Origin: Entamoeba invadens IP1
Lineage: Eukaryota > Evosea > Mastigamoebida > Endamoebidae
NCBI RefSeq assembly: GCF_000330505.1
Contig: NW_004440112.1
Coordinates: 59,859 to 123,858, forward strand
DNA: 64,000 nt
Reading direction: 5' to 3'
A program made the position numbers and the translations under genes. Below the pieces are notes generated by a model. It was given only the letters and a program-made list of their open reading frames with translations, was not told the origin of the DNA and made no database searches. Positions 54,691 through 64,000 of the stretch are shown here, one piece after another (position 1 is the first letter of the stretch; each line of letters starts with the position of its first letter).

Positions 54691-56094
54691 ATGTCTCAAA
54701 ACCCTTCCGAAAACGACAGTAATTCTTATGAAAAATTTTCACTTGTGAATCCTTTTCATATACTATCTCAAAGAAAAAAGGATATGATTATATACGAAAA
54801 TCACTGCTTTAAAAAAATAAGGGAAGGGTATTATTCATGTGTTGCACCTAAGTGCAAAGTCCATTTAATTGGATCAACTGATGATTCTCTTCATTATGGT
54901 AAAACGACTCAACACATCGATGCCGAACAAAGTTTCAAGAAGAAGCTTTATCAGAATCAAATAAAGAAAGAACTATCACTCAATATAAATCTCAAGAAAA
55001 TGACACCAAGAACTTTATTGACTCATTTCAAGAGAGGATCAATATCTACTTCAGACGCCACACTTAACAAATTTATCAAAAGAAACATTGATCGCCCACC
55101 AAATCCCAATACAATTGAAGAGATTGTTGTTAATAATTACACCAACATTTTATATCATAACAATAAAAACACCACTCTTCTTTTTGGTGATATGGAACAA
55201 TTGAAGCTACTTTTATCTGCAAAAATGATATGTATGGATGGAACGTTTTTAGCATGTCCCACACTTTACTCTCAACTGTATTCGATTCATGTGGTTTTAC
55301 CCAATGATCAACACTTTCCGGTTGCTCATGTTCTGATGAATGAACGTTCTGAAACATCATATACTCAATTGTTCATATCTCTGGAAAATTTACTTGGACA
55401 ATCCCCTTTCAAAAGAGCAGTCTTGATAATGTCTGATTTTGAAAAAGGTTTAATTGCGTCACTTTCTAAATTTGTAAATTTTGGACTCGTACACAAAGGA
55501 TGTCTTTATCACCAGAGACAAGCAGTAATTAAGAAAATAAGAAAATTTGGTTTGATCACCACATACAACAACCATGGTGTGTTGTTTGAAGCCGTCCAAT
55601 TAATGTTCGGTTTGAGCTTTTTAAAACCCAACGAAGTAAGAGAAGCGTTTGATATTTTGAAGGTATGGTATGGCAGTTGTAAAGAAGTCGTTCAAATATT
55701 TGAATATTTTCAAAACACGTGGATTTGTGGCAGTTTTCCTTTGATGATGTGGAATCAAAGAGGTGCTTTGATTCGAACAAACAACATTTGTGAATCATAC
55801 CACTCTGGACTGAACAAACGTTGTGGAGGACAAAAGCCGTCTTTCAACAAATACGTCGAAATCAATGGAGAAATAATTGAAGAAACTCGAAAAGATATTC
55901 AAAAAATGAAAATTGGAATTCGTCAACCGACAATAAAATGGATAGCGTGTTCAACAGAAAGACTTAATAATATTGTAGATGATTACGAAAAGAAAGTTGT
56001 AACACTTTATGAATGTTTGAAAAACATCGCGGGTGTTTTTGAAGATCACAAGGCAAATATTGTGATTGATGATGAGCAAACAAGCGAAGAATAA
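54691..56094 (+). CDS. MULE transposase, intact
   Basis: 467 residues. The N terminus has a zinc-binding FLYWCH/WRKY-like stretch (YYSCVAPKCKVHLI with a later His), usual for Mutator DNA-binding domains. The core follows the MULE pattern: KMICMDGTFLACP (first Asp), VLIMSDFEKGLI (second Asp), the CLYHQRQ motif with its Cys and His, and TNNICESYHSGLNKRC (downstream Glu region). The frame has no internal defect and the element has near-identical termini, so it may be recently active. It starts about 310 bp inside the left end. Its orientation is opposite to the disrupted TMK gene. Confidence 0.9.
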   Translation: MSQNPSENDSNSYEKFSLVNPFHILSQRKKDMIIYENHCFKKIREGYYSCVAPKCKVHLIGSTDDSLHYGKTTQHIDAEQSFKKKLYQNQIKKELSLNINLKKMTPRTLLTHFKRGSISTSDATLNKFIKRNIDRPPNPNTIEEIVVNNYTNILYHNNKNTTLLFGDMEQLKLLLSAKMICMDGTFLACPTLYSQLYSIHVVLPNDQHFPVAHVLMNERSETSYTQLFISLENLLGQSPFKRAVLIMSDFEKGLIASLSKFVNFGLVHKGCLYHQRQAVIKKIRKFGLITTYNNHGVLFEAVQLMFGLSFLKPNEVREAFDILKVWYGSCKEVVQIFEYFQNTWICGSFPLMMWNQRGALIRTNNICESYHSGLNKRCGGQKPSFNKYVEINGEIIEETRKDIQKMKIGIRQPTIKWIACSTERLNNIVDDYEKKVVTLYECLKNIAGVFEDHKANIVIDDEQTSEE

Positions 56095-56283
56095 AAATAT
56101 AGTTATTTAAGCAATATAATTTTTAATTGGTTTTATAATAAATTGGTAATTTGATTGTAAAATAAATTTATTAAATAATATTATTATTTAATAAACAGAA
56201 TAATACAGTTGAGTAAGTGAAAAATTAGACAACATTAAAATGTGGTATCTATTTTATTAGTTTTTTATTTCTTTTAATATATA

Positions 56284-57129
56284 GTCACCCTCTAAAAGCA
56301 ATAAAAACACGACAAATGGTCTAAAGAAACTATAATTTATTATTTTAAACTATAATTATACAAACAGTAAAAACAACATTAAAAAAACAAAAAATAAAAT
56401 CACATTGAATCAATTTTTGTCAAGCTTTTTAATTAGTTTAAAATATAACTGCAATCAATTAATACATGACACTTTGGGGTGTTTTGTCAATCTAGTTGAC
56501 TGTGACAGCTCGTTTAAAAGCAATAATAATAAAAGGAGGTGTTGTAACCACAAAGAATCCACCAATATCATCAATTAACTTTCTTAGTCTGTTCCAGAGT
56601 TCGATATTGTGAAAAATGTTTTTTCTAAAACAAATTATTATCCACATTTTCCTTCTCGACTTCTTCTTGAAAAAGCAAATTTACAAAACTGTCTTTCGCT
56701 TTAAAAGAAGACATTCTACTTTTAAGCCCACCAAATATCCCCAAATCAAGAACTTGAAAAAAAATGAGAAGCATACGGAGTTAAACTAACAAAGGTTGTG
56801 TTATTTTGAGTGAGCAACACAATGAATCTGATACATCCAAAGAATTGGTTGAATTGTCGAAAACCATACCAGTTGTAGGTTTGGTTTTTGGTATTGTACA
56901 AATAAATGCACATATACAACATTATCCATTAAAATTGATTTTCAGTTCACCTTTAATCTATTTTTGACAATGTATTATAATTAAGTAAAACTTTAGTTTA
57001 TTTTGAAATACTTTCAATGAAAAGAAATAAATGTCAAATTGAAACACAATATAAAATCATAATTTCAAAAAACTATAATATAGTTTCTTTAGACCATTTG
57101 TCGGAAATTTTTACCTTTTAGCGGGTGAC
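56284..57129. repeat. 846-bp inverted-repeat element nested in the MULE
   Basis: The left end reads GTCACCCTCTAAAAGCAATA and the right end in reverse complement GTCACCCGCTAAAAGGTAAA; further in both contain CGACAAATGGTCTAAAGAAA. TATA flanks both sides, consistent with TA target duplication. The interior has no clear ORF. It lies between the transposase stop and the right MULE terminus. Confidence 0.65.
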
Positions 57130-58290
57130 TATAAGTAAAATATTTTACTATTAAAAATAAGTAAACTTTTTATTATTAAAAAATAGAATATTTAAGTATA
57201 GGTCAAGTGGCTTAGTTTTGTCATGCCCCTCAATTTGTTTACTGGAATATCTTGATTTAAGTTATTCAAAAAATGACAAATTCACATTAACATTCTTGAT
57301 AACACAGAAATAAATATGATATCCATCATAATATATCAAATTAAATATATGATGATGAAATTGACATATCGATAATAAATATATATATATATATTTAGAT
57401 TAACGATTTATCATTCCAAAGTAACGAATATTAACTGAGACATTATTGTGTTTTAATCAATCGCTATGAACATTTTGTTGATAGTTTATTGTACAATTCG
57501 ATCTTTTCAACAAAGAATACATAAAAAATTTATAAACTTTTTCTGAATAACAATTTTGGTTTTTTATTTTTAATGGATACTTAAATATTTTTTGCCGAGA
57601 AAAAAATTAATAAAAAAAATAAAAATAAAACATCGAAAAATATATTTTTTGAACTTTATGTTGAAGTTACCAATTGTCCAAGTTACGAGATGTCCCCCAA
57701 TCGTCTAATTTGCATGTCAACTTCATTTGATTGTTTATGTTTCATCAAGTCTTGTAAACTCCCATAATTCGCAAATTCGGTGACTAAACATATTTTGTTT
57801 GTCATAAACACAGCACCATAGAAGTGGACAATATAATCGCATCTGAATTTGTCCAACATTGCAACCTCCTTCTCAAATTCGTCAAGCGACTTTTGGTCAT
57901 CTGTGAACTGTTTCATCTTCTTGATGGCAACAATATTCCCTCTGAAAGTCCCTTTTTAAACAATACCAAACGAACCTTCACCCAATTTCTCTTCTTCACT
58001 CAACTCACCTGGATCAAGTAGTGTTCTTTTGTAATACCATCTTTTAAGTTATTTGAAAAAAGTGGAATTGTGTCATGAATTTTACATGAACAGTTGGGAT
58101 GTACACGTATCCCAAATTCAACTGCTTTGCCTTTTAAAAGGAAAACCACTTTTGGTTTAATTCTAAATGTGTATCTTTCATTATTTTTTGTTGAAAATTG
58201 AATTTTTAAATGGTGTTTTGATGAGTTTCCAACACATGTCAACTCGTTGCTGTCAACAAAAACTTTATTAAATATTCCGAATAACCAAAT

Positions 58291-59831
58291 AAATTTTGAT
58301 TTTTGTTGACTACAAGACCACGGCCGAGAAAAACAAAGGAAATATTAGAGTGACTAATTTTAAATATAGTGGTTTGCGTAAATAATTATTGTTTCATTTT
58401 TTTTAAAGGATTTTATTGTAAACAAGATACTTTAAACTGATATTATAGTTACAAATATATTATAAATAAAATGATAATCAAAATAACCCATTGAATAATC
58501 GTCTTATTACAATACAATACATTATTACTTTGAGTACACACAAACACACCTTTTCACATTTTGAGGATAATATAAAATAAATTTATTTTGGTTTTAATCG
58601 TATTTTAATCGTAATTTAACCTTACGATTCTTTTTTTCTTTTATAAAACATTTTTTTGTAAAAAAATGTTTTGTTGATGAGAACATTAATACTGTTGGTG
58701 TTTTGATTAAAACATTTCCAAAAATCGAAGAAAAAAGGGAAACCTATAAATTATTGTTTGTGGAATATGTTTGTTTACTGTTTACATTTCAAAAGAGTCG
58801 CCACAATGTTAGTTTTTTGTATATCATATCAAGTTCAAAAAAATAAATTTGTGTTTTATTTAAAACAGTAACAGTATAGTAAATTAATTGTGTTTAATAT
58901 TAAATGTTTTAGATATAAAATTATAATTTTATCTTTATATTTTTTTTTCAATAAACACACAATAAATATCATTTATTGTGTTGTATTAATAATTATTTTT
59001 CAGCACAATAATAATGTATTAAATTTTTAATTAAATAATTTATTATCTAAATACAACAATTTAACAAGATAATATTTAATAGTTTGAAATATTGAATGAT
59101 ATATATAAATTTATATATATATATATAGCGTACTTCAGAAAAGTTGTCAAATATGCCACCCTTAACGAAAAAATTAGAAATGGGAGGAACATGAAAAGTG
59201 TGACAACAATTCCTGTAGTATTAACAACAAGCGGACTTATCAACAAACTCTCAGTAGAAAGATTAGAAAAACTACTTAAAATCAAATTGAACTACTCCAA
59301 AATATTGAGAGATGTAACAGTTTCGTGCATGAAAGACTTAATATCGTACCTGAACCATGGGAAAGCTTCTTATGAAATAGAATTATCATCCGATGTCTTT
59401 GAACATGAAAACCTTGTGACAACAGAAACAAGGGGCGAAGAAACGGGTAATAGAGAAAACCCCTCTGAGCTATGAAAACCAAAATCAAAAAATTAAATTG
59501 GAATAACATAATTGACTTCTCACCTTTATATATATAAAATAATTCCTTAAAAAAGTTTACAGTAGGAGGAAATATGGGGATGCTAGAAAAAGGAGGATTC
59601 TTGTAACTATTGGCTAATTTCAATTGAAAAATAATAAAATTACTATTTATTTTAATATAAATTATTAATCAAAAAAGTTAATAAAATGAAAAAACTGAAC
59701 AAATTTATATTAATTATTTATTATTAATAATATTAAATAAATTTATATTTAGATTAGCATCCCCCTTTTCCCTTTAACTGTATAAAAAGAATTTGAAAAT
59801 ATTTAAACAACAAAAAACTGTGAAAATTAAA
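58291..59831. other. AT-rich intergenic region upstream of the second BspA gene
   Basis: Low-complexity AT-rich DNA, including TA repeats near 59105-59126. A possible retroelement-like fragment is listed separately at 59140..59475. Otherwise I see no coding or RNA signal. Confidence 0.4.
59140..59475 (+). pseudogene. Possible retroelement C-terminal fragment
   Basis: The translation contains KYATLNEKIRNGRN then TTIPVVLTTSGLINKLSVE and RLEKLLKIKL. A motif of the form I-P-V-V followed by G-x-I-x-K is seen near the end of many reverse-transcriptase polyproteins. No reverse transcriptase, endonuclease or poly-A tract is nearby, so the call is weak and may be chance. Confidence 0.25.
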
Positions 59832-60854
59832 ATGCGTGGACTTTCTGGGTATCACATCATGATAGTCTCAATTTACTTTGAAACTATCAACGACTTTATT
59901 AACTTGGAGTTGGTATGCAAAAAGTTTGGTGGTAATATGAAAAAGTTTCATTTCAACCCAATTCCGTTAAATTCCAAAACATTTAGATACTTCCCAAACA
60001 TCGAGACACTTCACTTGTGGAGTAAAGACGATGAGAATTTTGGCAATGGATTTATGATCAATACAGAAGAATATGAAGATAGTGGAAATGAAGCTGTTTT
60101 AAAAAAAGAATTTTATCGAATCATTGTGTGGTTCAATGTTGACTTTGAAACTGTTGACAGAAACAAAAGTCGAAACATCGAGTTCAAAAATGTCACTTAC
60201 ACTCAAAAAGATAGAGAGAAATTTGGCAACAACATTCCATCAAGTTCGACATCAATTGGTGATTATTGTTTTGATGGATGCAGTAGTTTGAGTAGTGTCA
60301 ACATACCATTGAATGAAACATCAATTGGTTATTTTTGTTTCCGTGGATGCAGTAATTTGACTAGTGTTACAATACCATCAAGTGTAGCATCATTTGGTAA
60401 TAGTTGTTTCAGTTATTGTCGTAGTTTGAGCAGTGTTACAATACCACAAAAAGTGACATCAATTGATGATTATTGTTTCTATGAATGTAGTAGTCTCAGT
60501 AGTATTACAATACCATCGAGTGTGACATCAATTGGTGGTGGTTGTTTCCAAGGATGTTGTAGTTTGAGCAGTGTTACAATAGCATCATATGTGACATATA
60601 TTGGTAATGGTTGTTTCTATAGATGCAGTAGTTTGAGAAGTGTAACTATACCATCGAGTGTCACATCAATTGGTGATAATTGTTTCAGTAAATGCAGAAG
60701 TTTAAGCAGTGTTAACATACCATCAAGTGTGACATCAATTGGTTATGCATGTTTTTATAAATGCAGTAGTTTAAGTAGTATTACAATACCATCAAGTGTG
60801 ACATCAATTGGAATTCAATGTTTCCCATCAGATACAGTAGTTCATCGAAATTAA
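59832..60854 (+). CDS. BspA-type leucine-rich repeat protein
   Basis: 340 residues from the ATG at 59832, chosen because MRGLSGYHIMIVSIYF aligns with the start of the paralogue at 18209; the 13 upstream codons are A-rich leader. The head (DFINLELVCKKFGGNMKKFH, then NIETLHLW) is conserved with that protein. From about residue 150, eight 23-residue repeats follow with a near-perfect consensus: YCFYECSSLSSITIPSSVTS plus an I-G step. Repeat copies are also similar at the DNA level, as expected of recent repeat expansion. This family has been found at the Entamoeba surface although no signal peptide is present. Confidence 0.92.
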   Translation: MRGLSGYHIMIVSIYFETINDFINLELVCKKFGGNMKKFHFNPIPLNSKTFRYFPNIETLHLWSKDDENFGNGFMINTEEYEDSGNEAVLKKEFYRIIVWFNVDFETVDRNKSRNIEFKNVTYTQKDREKFGNNIPSSSTSIGDYCFDGCSSLSSVNIPLNETSIGYFCFRGCSNLTSVTIPSSVASFGNSCFSYCRSLSSVTIPQKVTSIDDYCFYECSSLSSITIPSSVTSIGGGCFQGCCSLSSVTIASYVTYIGNGCFYRCSSLRSVTIPSSVTSIGDNCFSKCRSLSSVNIPSSVTSIGYACFYKCSSLSSITIPSSVTSIGIQCFPSDTVVHRN

Positions 60855-61847
60855 TTTACTTTTATTTAATATTTAATGTTTATTATTGTTTTAAAAAATT
60901 TAAATGAATTATAATTTTTTGATTAATTAATTATTAAAAATAAAAAAGTTGAAAAAATTTAATTTAATTATTTAGCGAAACTGATTTTATCAATTTCGTT
61001 GATATTTAGCGAGAAAAGTCAAAAAAGAGGTTCCTAAAGCCGGCCTCCTCCCCCCTCACCTCCTGGGAACAGAGATTACTTAAATGTAAAATTGTGTAAA
61101 TTGGTGAGTATATACCACGTCATCAAATAATAATAATACAAGTTAATATAATAGAATTAAGTGATAATAAAGAAAAAATAGTAGTTATTAATTAATAAAT
61201 AAAGTAGGTATATGTAATTGTAGAAATTTATTCAATTTTTTTAAGTAAGAAAAAATATAGCTTTCGATTTTGTCATTAAGGGGCCATGACAATGACCCCT
61301 TAATGTTTTATAAATAGAACAATATATTAAAAAATGATCAATAGAAATAGTTAAATATTTAAATTAATTCAGAAAAAATTAATAAATACAAAAAGATATT
61401 TAATTAAAAAATTATAAATAATTAGTTATATTAAGGTTATAATTATAATATACAATGAATTTATAGTAATTAATAATTTAAAAAAATAATAAAATCTAAA
61501 TAATAGTTAATAAATAAGAAAGAAAGACTTTTGGGACTTACCTTTTACACCCACACCCCGCTATAAATACATATTTTTTATATAAAAATAAAACATTTTT
61601 TGTATTTTTTGTTTTTTGAGTCTTGAAAAAAATAGGGTTTTACTTTTTCTCATTTACATCTAAAAAAGTAAAACCAGTAAAAGTTTTATATAAAACGTCA
61701 TTTTTTTGTTTTTTTTTGTTTTTTTGTCGCATGTTTTGGCGCAAAGAAAACGTTTTGATTTATATTTAATTTTAAAACACTAAATTATATAATAATTAAA
61801 TAAACCATACTTTCAATATTAACAAATCTAAAACTCTTAATTACTAA
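60855..61847. other. Intergenic region with two perfect hairpins
   Basis: About 1 kb, AT-rich. CATTAAGGGG (61274-61283) pairs with CCCCTTAATG (61296-61305) around a 12-nt loop. GGTTTTACTTTTT (61636-61648) pairs with 61673-61685. A CCTCCCCCCTCACC tract lies near 61046. No coding frame is supported. Confidence 0.5.
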
Positions 61848-62165
61848 ATGGAAGAACACTCAACCAAAATCCAAGTACTTTTTACCTTCGATGTCAAAAC
61901 CAAAGAAGGTAACCCTTATTTATTTAAAGAAGGGCTTGAAACCCCAGACAACATCATCGATTCAATAGCCAATGCGTTTATTTCCTACAACTTCAAAACC
62001 CAATCAAAAACAATGGCAGAGGCTTCAGCTATCTCTGTTGCTGACCAGACATGTTCTCTCTTCGTTACTAAAAACAGCGATTCACAAAAACTCAAACAGA
62101 CATTCCGTTGTGTTTACCAGAAATGTTATTTCATATATGATAAGAGTGGTCTTCGATGGTGTTAG
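61848..62165 (+). CDS. Small hypothetical protein
   Basis: 105 residues with even composition (MEEHSTKIQVLFTFDVKTKE, later TMAEASAISVADQTCSLFV and ending YDKSGLRWC). Codon use differs from the surrounding AT-rich noise, which supports a real gene or a recent gene fragment. There is no signal peptide, TM segment or motif that I recognise. The AT-rich leader before the ATG fits an Entamoeba 5' region. It could also be the 5' end of a longer broken gene. Confidence 0.5.
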   Translation: MEEHSTKIQVLFTFDVKTKEGNPYLFKEGLETPDNIIDSIANAFISYNFKTQSKTMAEASAISVADQTCSLFVTKNSDSQKLKQTFRCVYQKCYFIYDKSGLRWC

Positions 62166-63099
62166 GAAGTTTGTTTTTATGTTTATGGTTATTATTATTA
62201 CATTAAAATGTTATTTGTTTTTAATAGACAACATAGATGTATTGTTTTAATTGTTAATAAAGTTATAATACATTTATAATATTTCAATAAGTTTTCAAAA
62301 ATAATACTTAGTACGTCATACTTTTTAAAATTTCATTGAAGAAAATGTAGTATATTGGTTATATTATTCTGAATCAACAATTTTTAATAACAAGTTATAA
62401 TGTCACTAAACAAAATACACGAAATGCTTTATTGTAAATAGTAATGTTCAAAAATGAAAAGTTGGTTTACTCTAAAATTGAATAGTTAATATTTTGTATG
62501 ACTACGACGCAACAAGGTGCCATGAATTATACATTGTTGCCTTCGAATAATATATCGTTGTATTTCTAATAATATACAACCATTAAAACACAACATAATA
62601 TATTTAGTAATCAAGTGTTGTGAAGTACAATATTTTAGCGTGTATGTTGTATATGAAAATGCAAATTGTGTTGGTGACAACATTTGTGTGTCTTCTTTGA
62701 GTGTTCGTTCGGTTTGGGATACATAAAATATGTTATTGTGGCAGTATTTGTTGGTAAACACATAAGTCATGTAAATGTATTTTTTGTAAATACTGTTCGT
62801 CTGACCCCTTTTTCTATATGTTGATGACTTAGAGTGCTCAAGGTGCACAAATGGTGTTGTTGTGAAATGTTTCGGTGATGGCTCCTTCAACAAAGACAAG
62901 TCACTCAATTGTAAAAAGGCACATCACTTATGATATTATATTTTCAACGTCGAATTCAACAATATGTTAAATTTTTAAAGTGACATTTCCGGTTTATCTG
63001 CGAAATGATATTTAAATATGTGTCGTATTTGTTGCAAAAATCAATCATTGCATTAGACTGACTGTTCTTAGTTGTGTTTTAAACACTACAAATTGAAAG
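62166..63099. other. Region without a supported gene
   Basis: A 140-codon frame on the minus strand (62486..62908) has no protein-like features. On the plus strand, short Cys-containing stretches can be read between stops and may belong to the decayed ectodomain downstream. I cannot define a gene. Confidence 0.4.
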
Positions 63100-64000
63100 G
63101 TCGTTGATACCTTACATATACCTAATCTTTAACATTCTGAGACAAATTCCGACATACTTTTTTATTACGTTTAAAAGTCTATACTCAATTCTAATGTCAA
63201 ATTTTATTAAAACTAAAAATGTCAAAATACATGGAACGCTTATACACTCATAAGACAATTTGACACTAAAAGTTTTCCAGAAGTCACTATCAAACAAGGT
63301 GTTACATTGACTTACTCGGAATTGACACCAATAAAATCACAACTGAGTGTTTTCAAAGTATTTGGAAATGATAAAGCATTGATTGGAAATACCCTTTTTA
63401 TCACTGTCACTGATTTAATATTTGAACAGTTATCATCAACAAATTCAATCATCAATGTGAATAAATTCAACTTGGAAGGTCTTAATATCAAATTTCCATC
63501 AAAAACCACAACTACACACATTCCACTCATTAACATGTTATTGCCAATGAGTGGTGCATCTCTTCCTACAGATACTTTACTTGTATCTAATTTCAAAACA
63601 TTGATTAACAAATCAACATCTGTTTTTCAATGCCCAATGATGTATTCTGCACAGTTACTGACATGGAAAATTGCCAAAGAAAAGACACCAGTACAGACTA
63701 TAAACAGAGTTATAACATTGAAATTTCAACCGCCGTGTATAGTGTGGTTAGACTTGAAAACAATGCAGAAAAGACAAAGGATTATGATATTGTTAATGTG
63801 AAACAGGACTGTGTGACAATTTTAAATAATGAAAGGAGGCATTTATACATTGAACATACACATGAGTGGAGAAAGGGTGATGTGTATTGGTGATGATGCA
63901 GATAGTAAAAAGTGTAAAATTGTAATCAATACTTATGTTGATACAAATTGAATTAATTTACTTGGAAAGAACATCATTTTGGAGAAAGACCTCAATATTG
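63100..64000 (+). pseudogene. Degenerate secreted or TMK-like ectodomain, runs off the window
   Basis: Frames 63163-63300 (KNVKIHGTLIHS), 63240..63801 (FPEVTIKQGVTLTYSELTP and NTLFITVTDLIFEQLSS) and 63630..63893 (NDVFCTVTDMENCQRKD) read as one beta-rich secreted-type protein joined across several frameshifts. A further frame to the window end includes MCIGDDADSKKCKIVI. Repetitive V-x-I-x-G-T/L strands resemble the beta-rich N-terminal parts of the TMK at 24803. No kinase or TM part lies in the window. Confidence 0.4.

Larger units (their letters stand above)
54380..57702 (+). mobile_element. Mutator-like element (MULE) with 10-bp target duplication
   Basis: Terminal inverted repeats of about 170 bp (54386-54557 and 57524-57695) are almost identical, beginning GGACATCTCGTAACTTGG. 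Directly outside lies GTCTAATTTG on both sides (54370-54379 and 57703-57712). Removing the element restores the host sequence CAAATTAGAC, which corresponds to CAAACTCGAC in the paralogous TMK at 29341, so the duplication is certain. The transposase ORF is intact. A second inverted-repeat element is nested in its 3' half. Confidence 0.9.
54005..58290 (-). pseudogene. TMK kinase pseudogene split by a Mutator-like element
   Basis: The 5' part (58290..57713) encodes the juxtamembrane block (ELTCVGNSSKHHLKIQFS), a degraded glycine loop (GSFGIV, stop at 57956..57958, KG) and the N-lobe (AIKKMKQFTDDQKSLDEFEK, then GSLQDLMKHKQSNEVDM). The 3' part (54369..54005) continues with KG-I-stop-YLHENGILHRDIKPDN, KLTDFRSS and a decayed F-helix region. 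Between the two lies the MULE at 54380..57702, flanked by GTCTAATTTG on both sides. The sequence is close to the TMK at 24803. Stops and a deletion before the kinase domain, plus DFG changed to DFR, show that it is dead apart from the insertion. Confidence 0.85.

Noticed and set aside
57370..57400. TA microsatellite near the right MULE end as a functional element
   Set aside because: Simple AT repeats are common in this AT-rich DNA and carry no further signal.
62486..62908. 140-codon ORF on the minus strand
   Set aside because: Composition is rich in Thr, Tyr and Ile without hydrophobic core pattern or known motif, and there is no conserved start context.

Overview
The window looks like genomic DNA of an Entamoeba, most likely E. 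invadens or a close relative. The evidence is the very AT-rich non-coding DNA, transmembrane kinases (TMKs) with CxxC-repeat ectodomains, BspA-type leucine-rich repeat proteins, short introns that begin GTTTGT and end AG, and a mix of DNA transposons (hAT, Tc1/mariner, Mutator, piggyBac and an IS5/Harbinger-like family). There are two 100-N assembly gaps (22651..22750 and 40557..40656). Long open reading frames cover well under half of the sequence.

Layout. 0-2.2 kb: an edge copy of a structured GC-rich repeat and a 730-bp inverted-repeat element. 2.2-5.4 kb: a TMK whose kinase domain has lost catalytic motifs. 5.8-6.7 kb: a broken TLDc-like gene. 6.7-10.4 kb: AT-rich DNA with one TMK ectodomain relic. 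10.4-18.2 kb: ordinary genes (a spliced, probably GPI-anchored surface protein, a small two-TM protein, tRNA-Ile(UAU) with an intron, a GRAM-like/SNARE-like protein, a BspA LRR protein). 18.4-24.8 kb: a TIR element holding a second GC-rich structured repeat, then a 5-kb transposon with a broken DDE transposase, a Ulp1-like cysteine protease and 430-bp direct repeats. It ends 12 bp before the ATG of the next TMK. 24.8-37.6 kb: two convergent TMKs, one frameshifted, the other an intact 2548-residue kinase. 39.9-42.2 kb: a five-exon CxxC membrane protein whose four introns are all phase 1. 42.4-49.7 kb: a third GC-rich repeat, a C2-domain protein, a piggyBac transposase preceded by a second Ulp1-like protease (both broken), and a secreted protein. 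50-58.3 kb: a graveyard in which TMK kinase fragments are mixed with hAT, Tc1/mariner and an apparently intact Mutator-like element (MULE). The MULE sits inside a TMK pseudogene with a 10-bp target duplication and itself carries a nested inverted-repeat element. 58.3-64 kb: a second BspA LRR gene, a small hypothetical gene and a degenerate, possibly TMK-like ectodomain.

How the genes fit together. The functional genes are mostly surface and signalling proteins (TMKs, a CxxC receptor-like protein, a GPI-type protein) and BspA-type proteins from expanded multigene families. Transposons have repeatedly landed in or beside them. The strongest candidates for something undescribed are: (a) Ulp1/C48-like proteases beside two unrelated transposase types; (b) a GC-rich dispersed repeat with compensatory base changes in two hairpins, implying a selected RNA or DNA structure; (c) a CxxC receptor-like gene built from symmetrical phase-1 exons.
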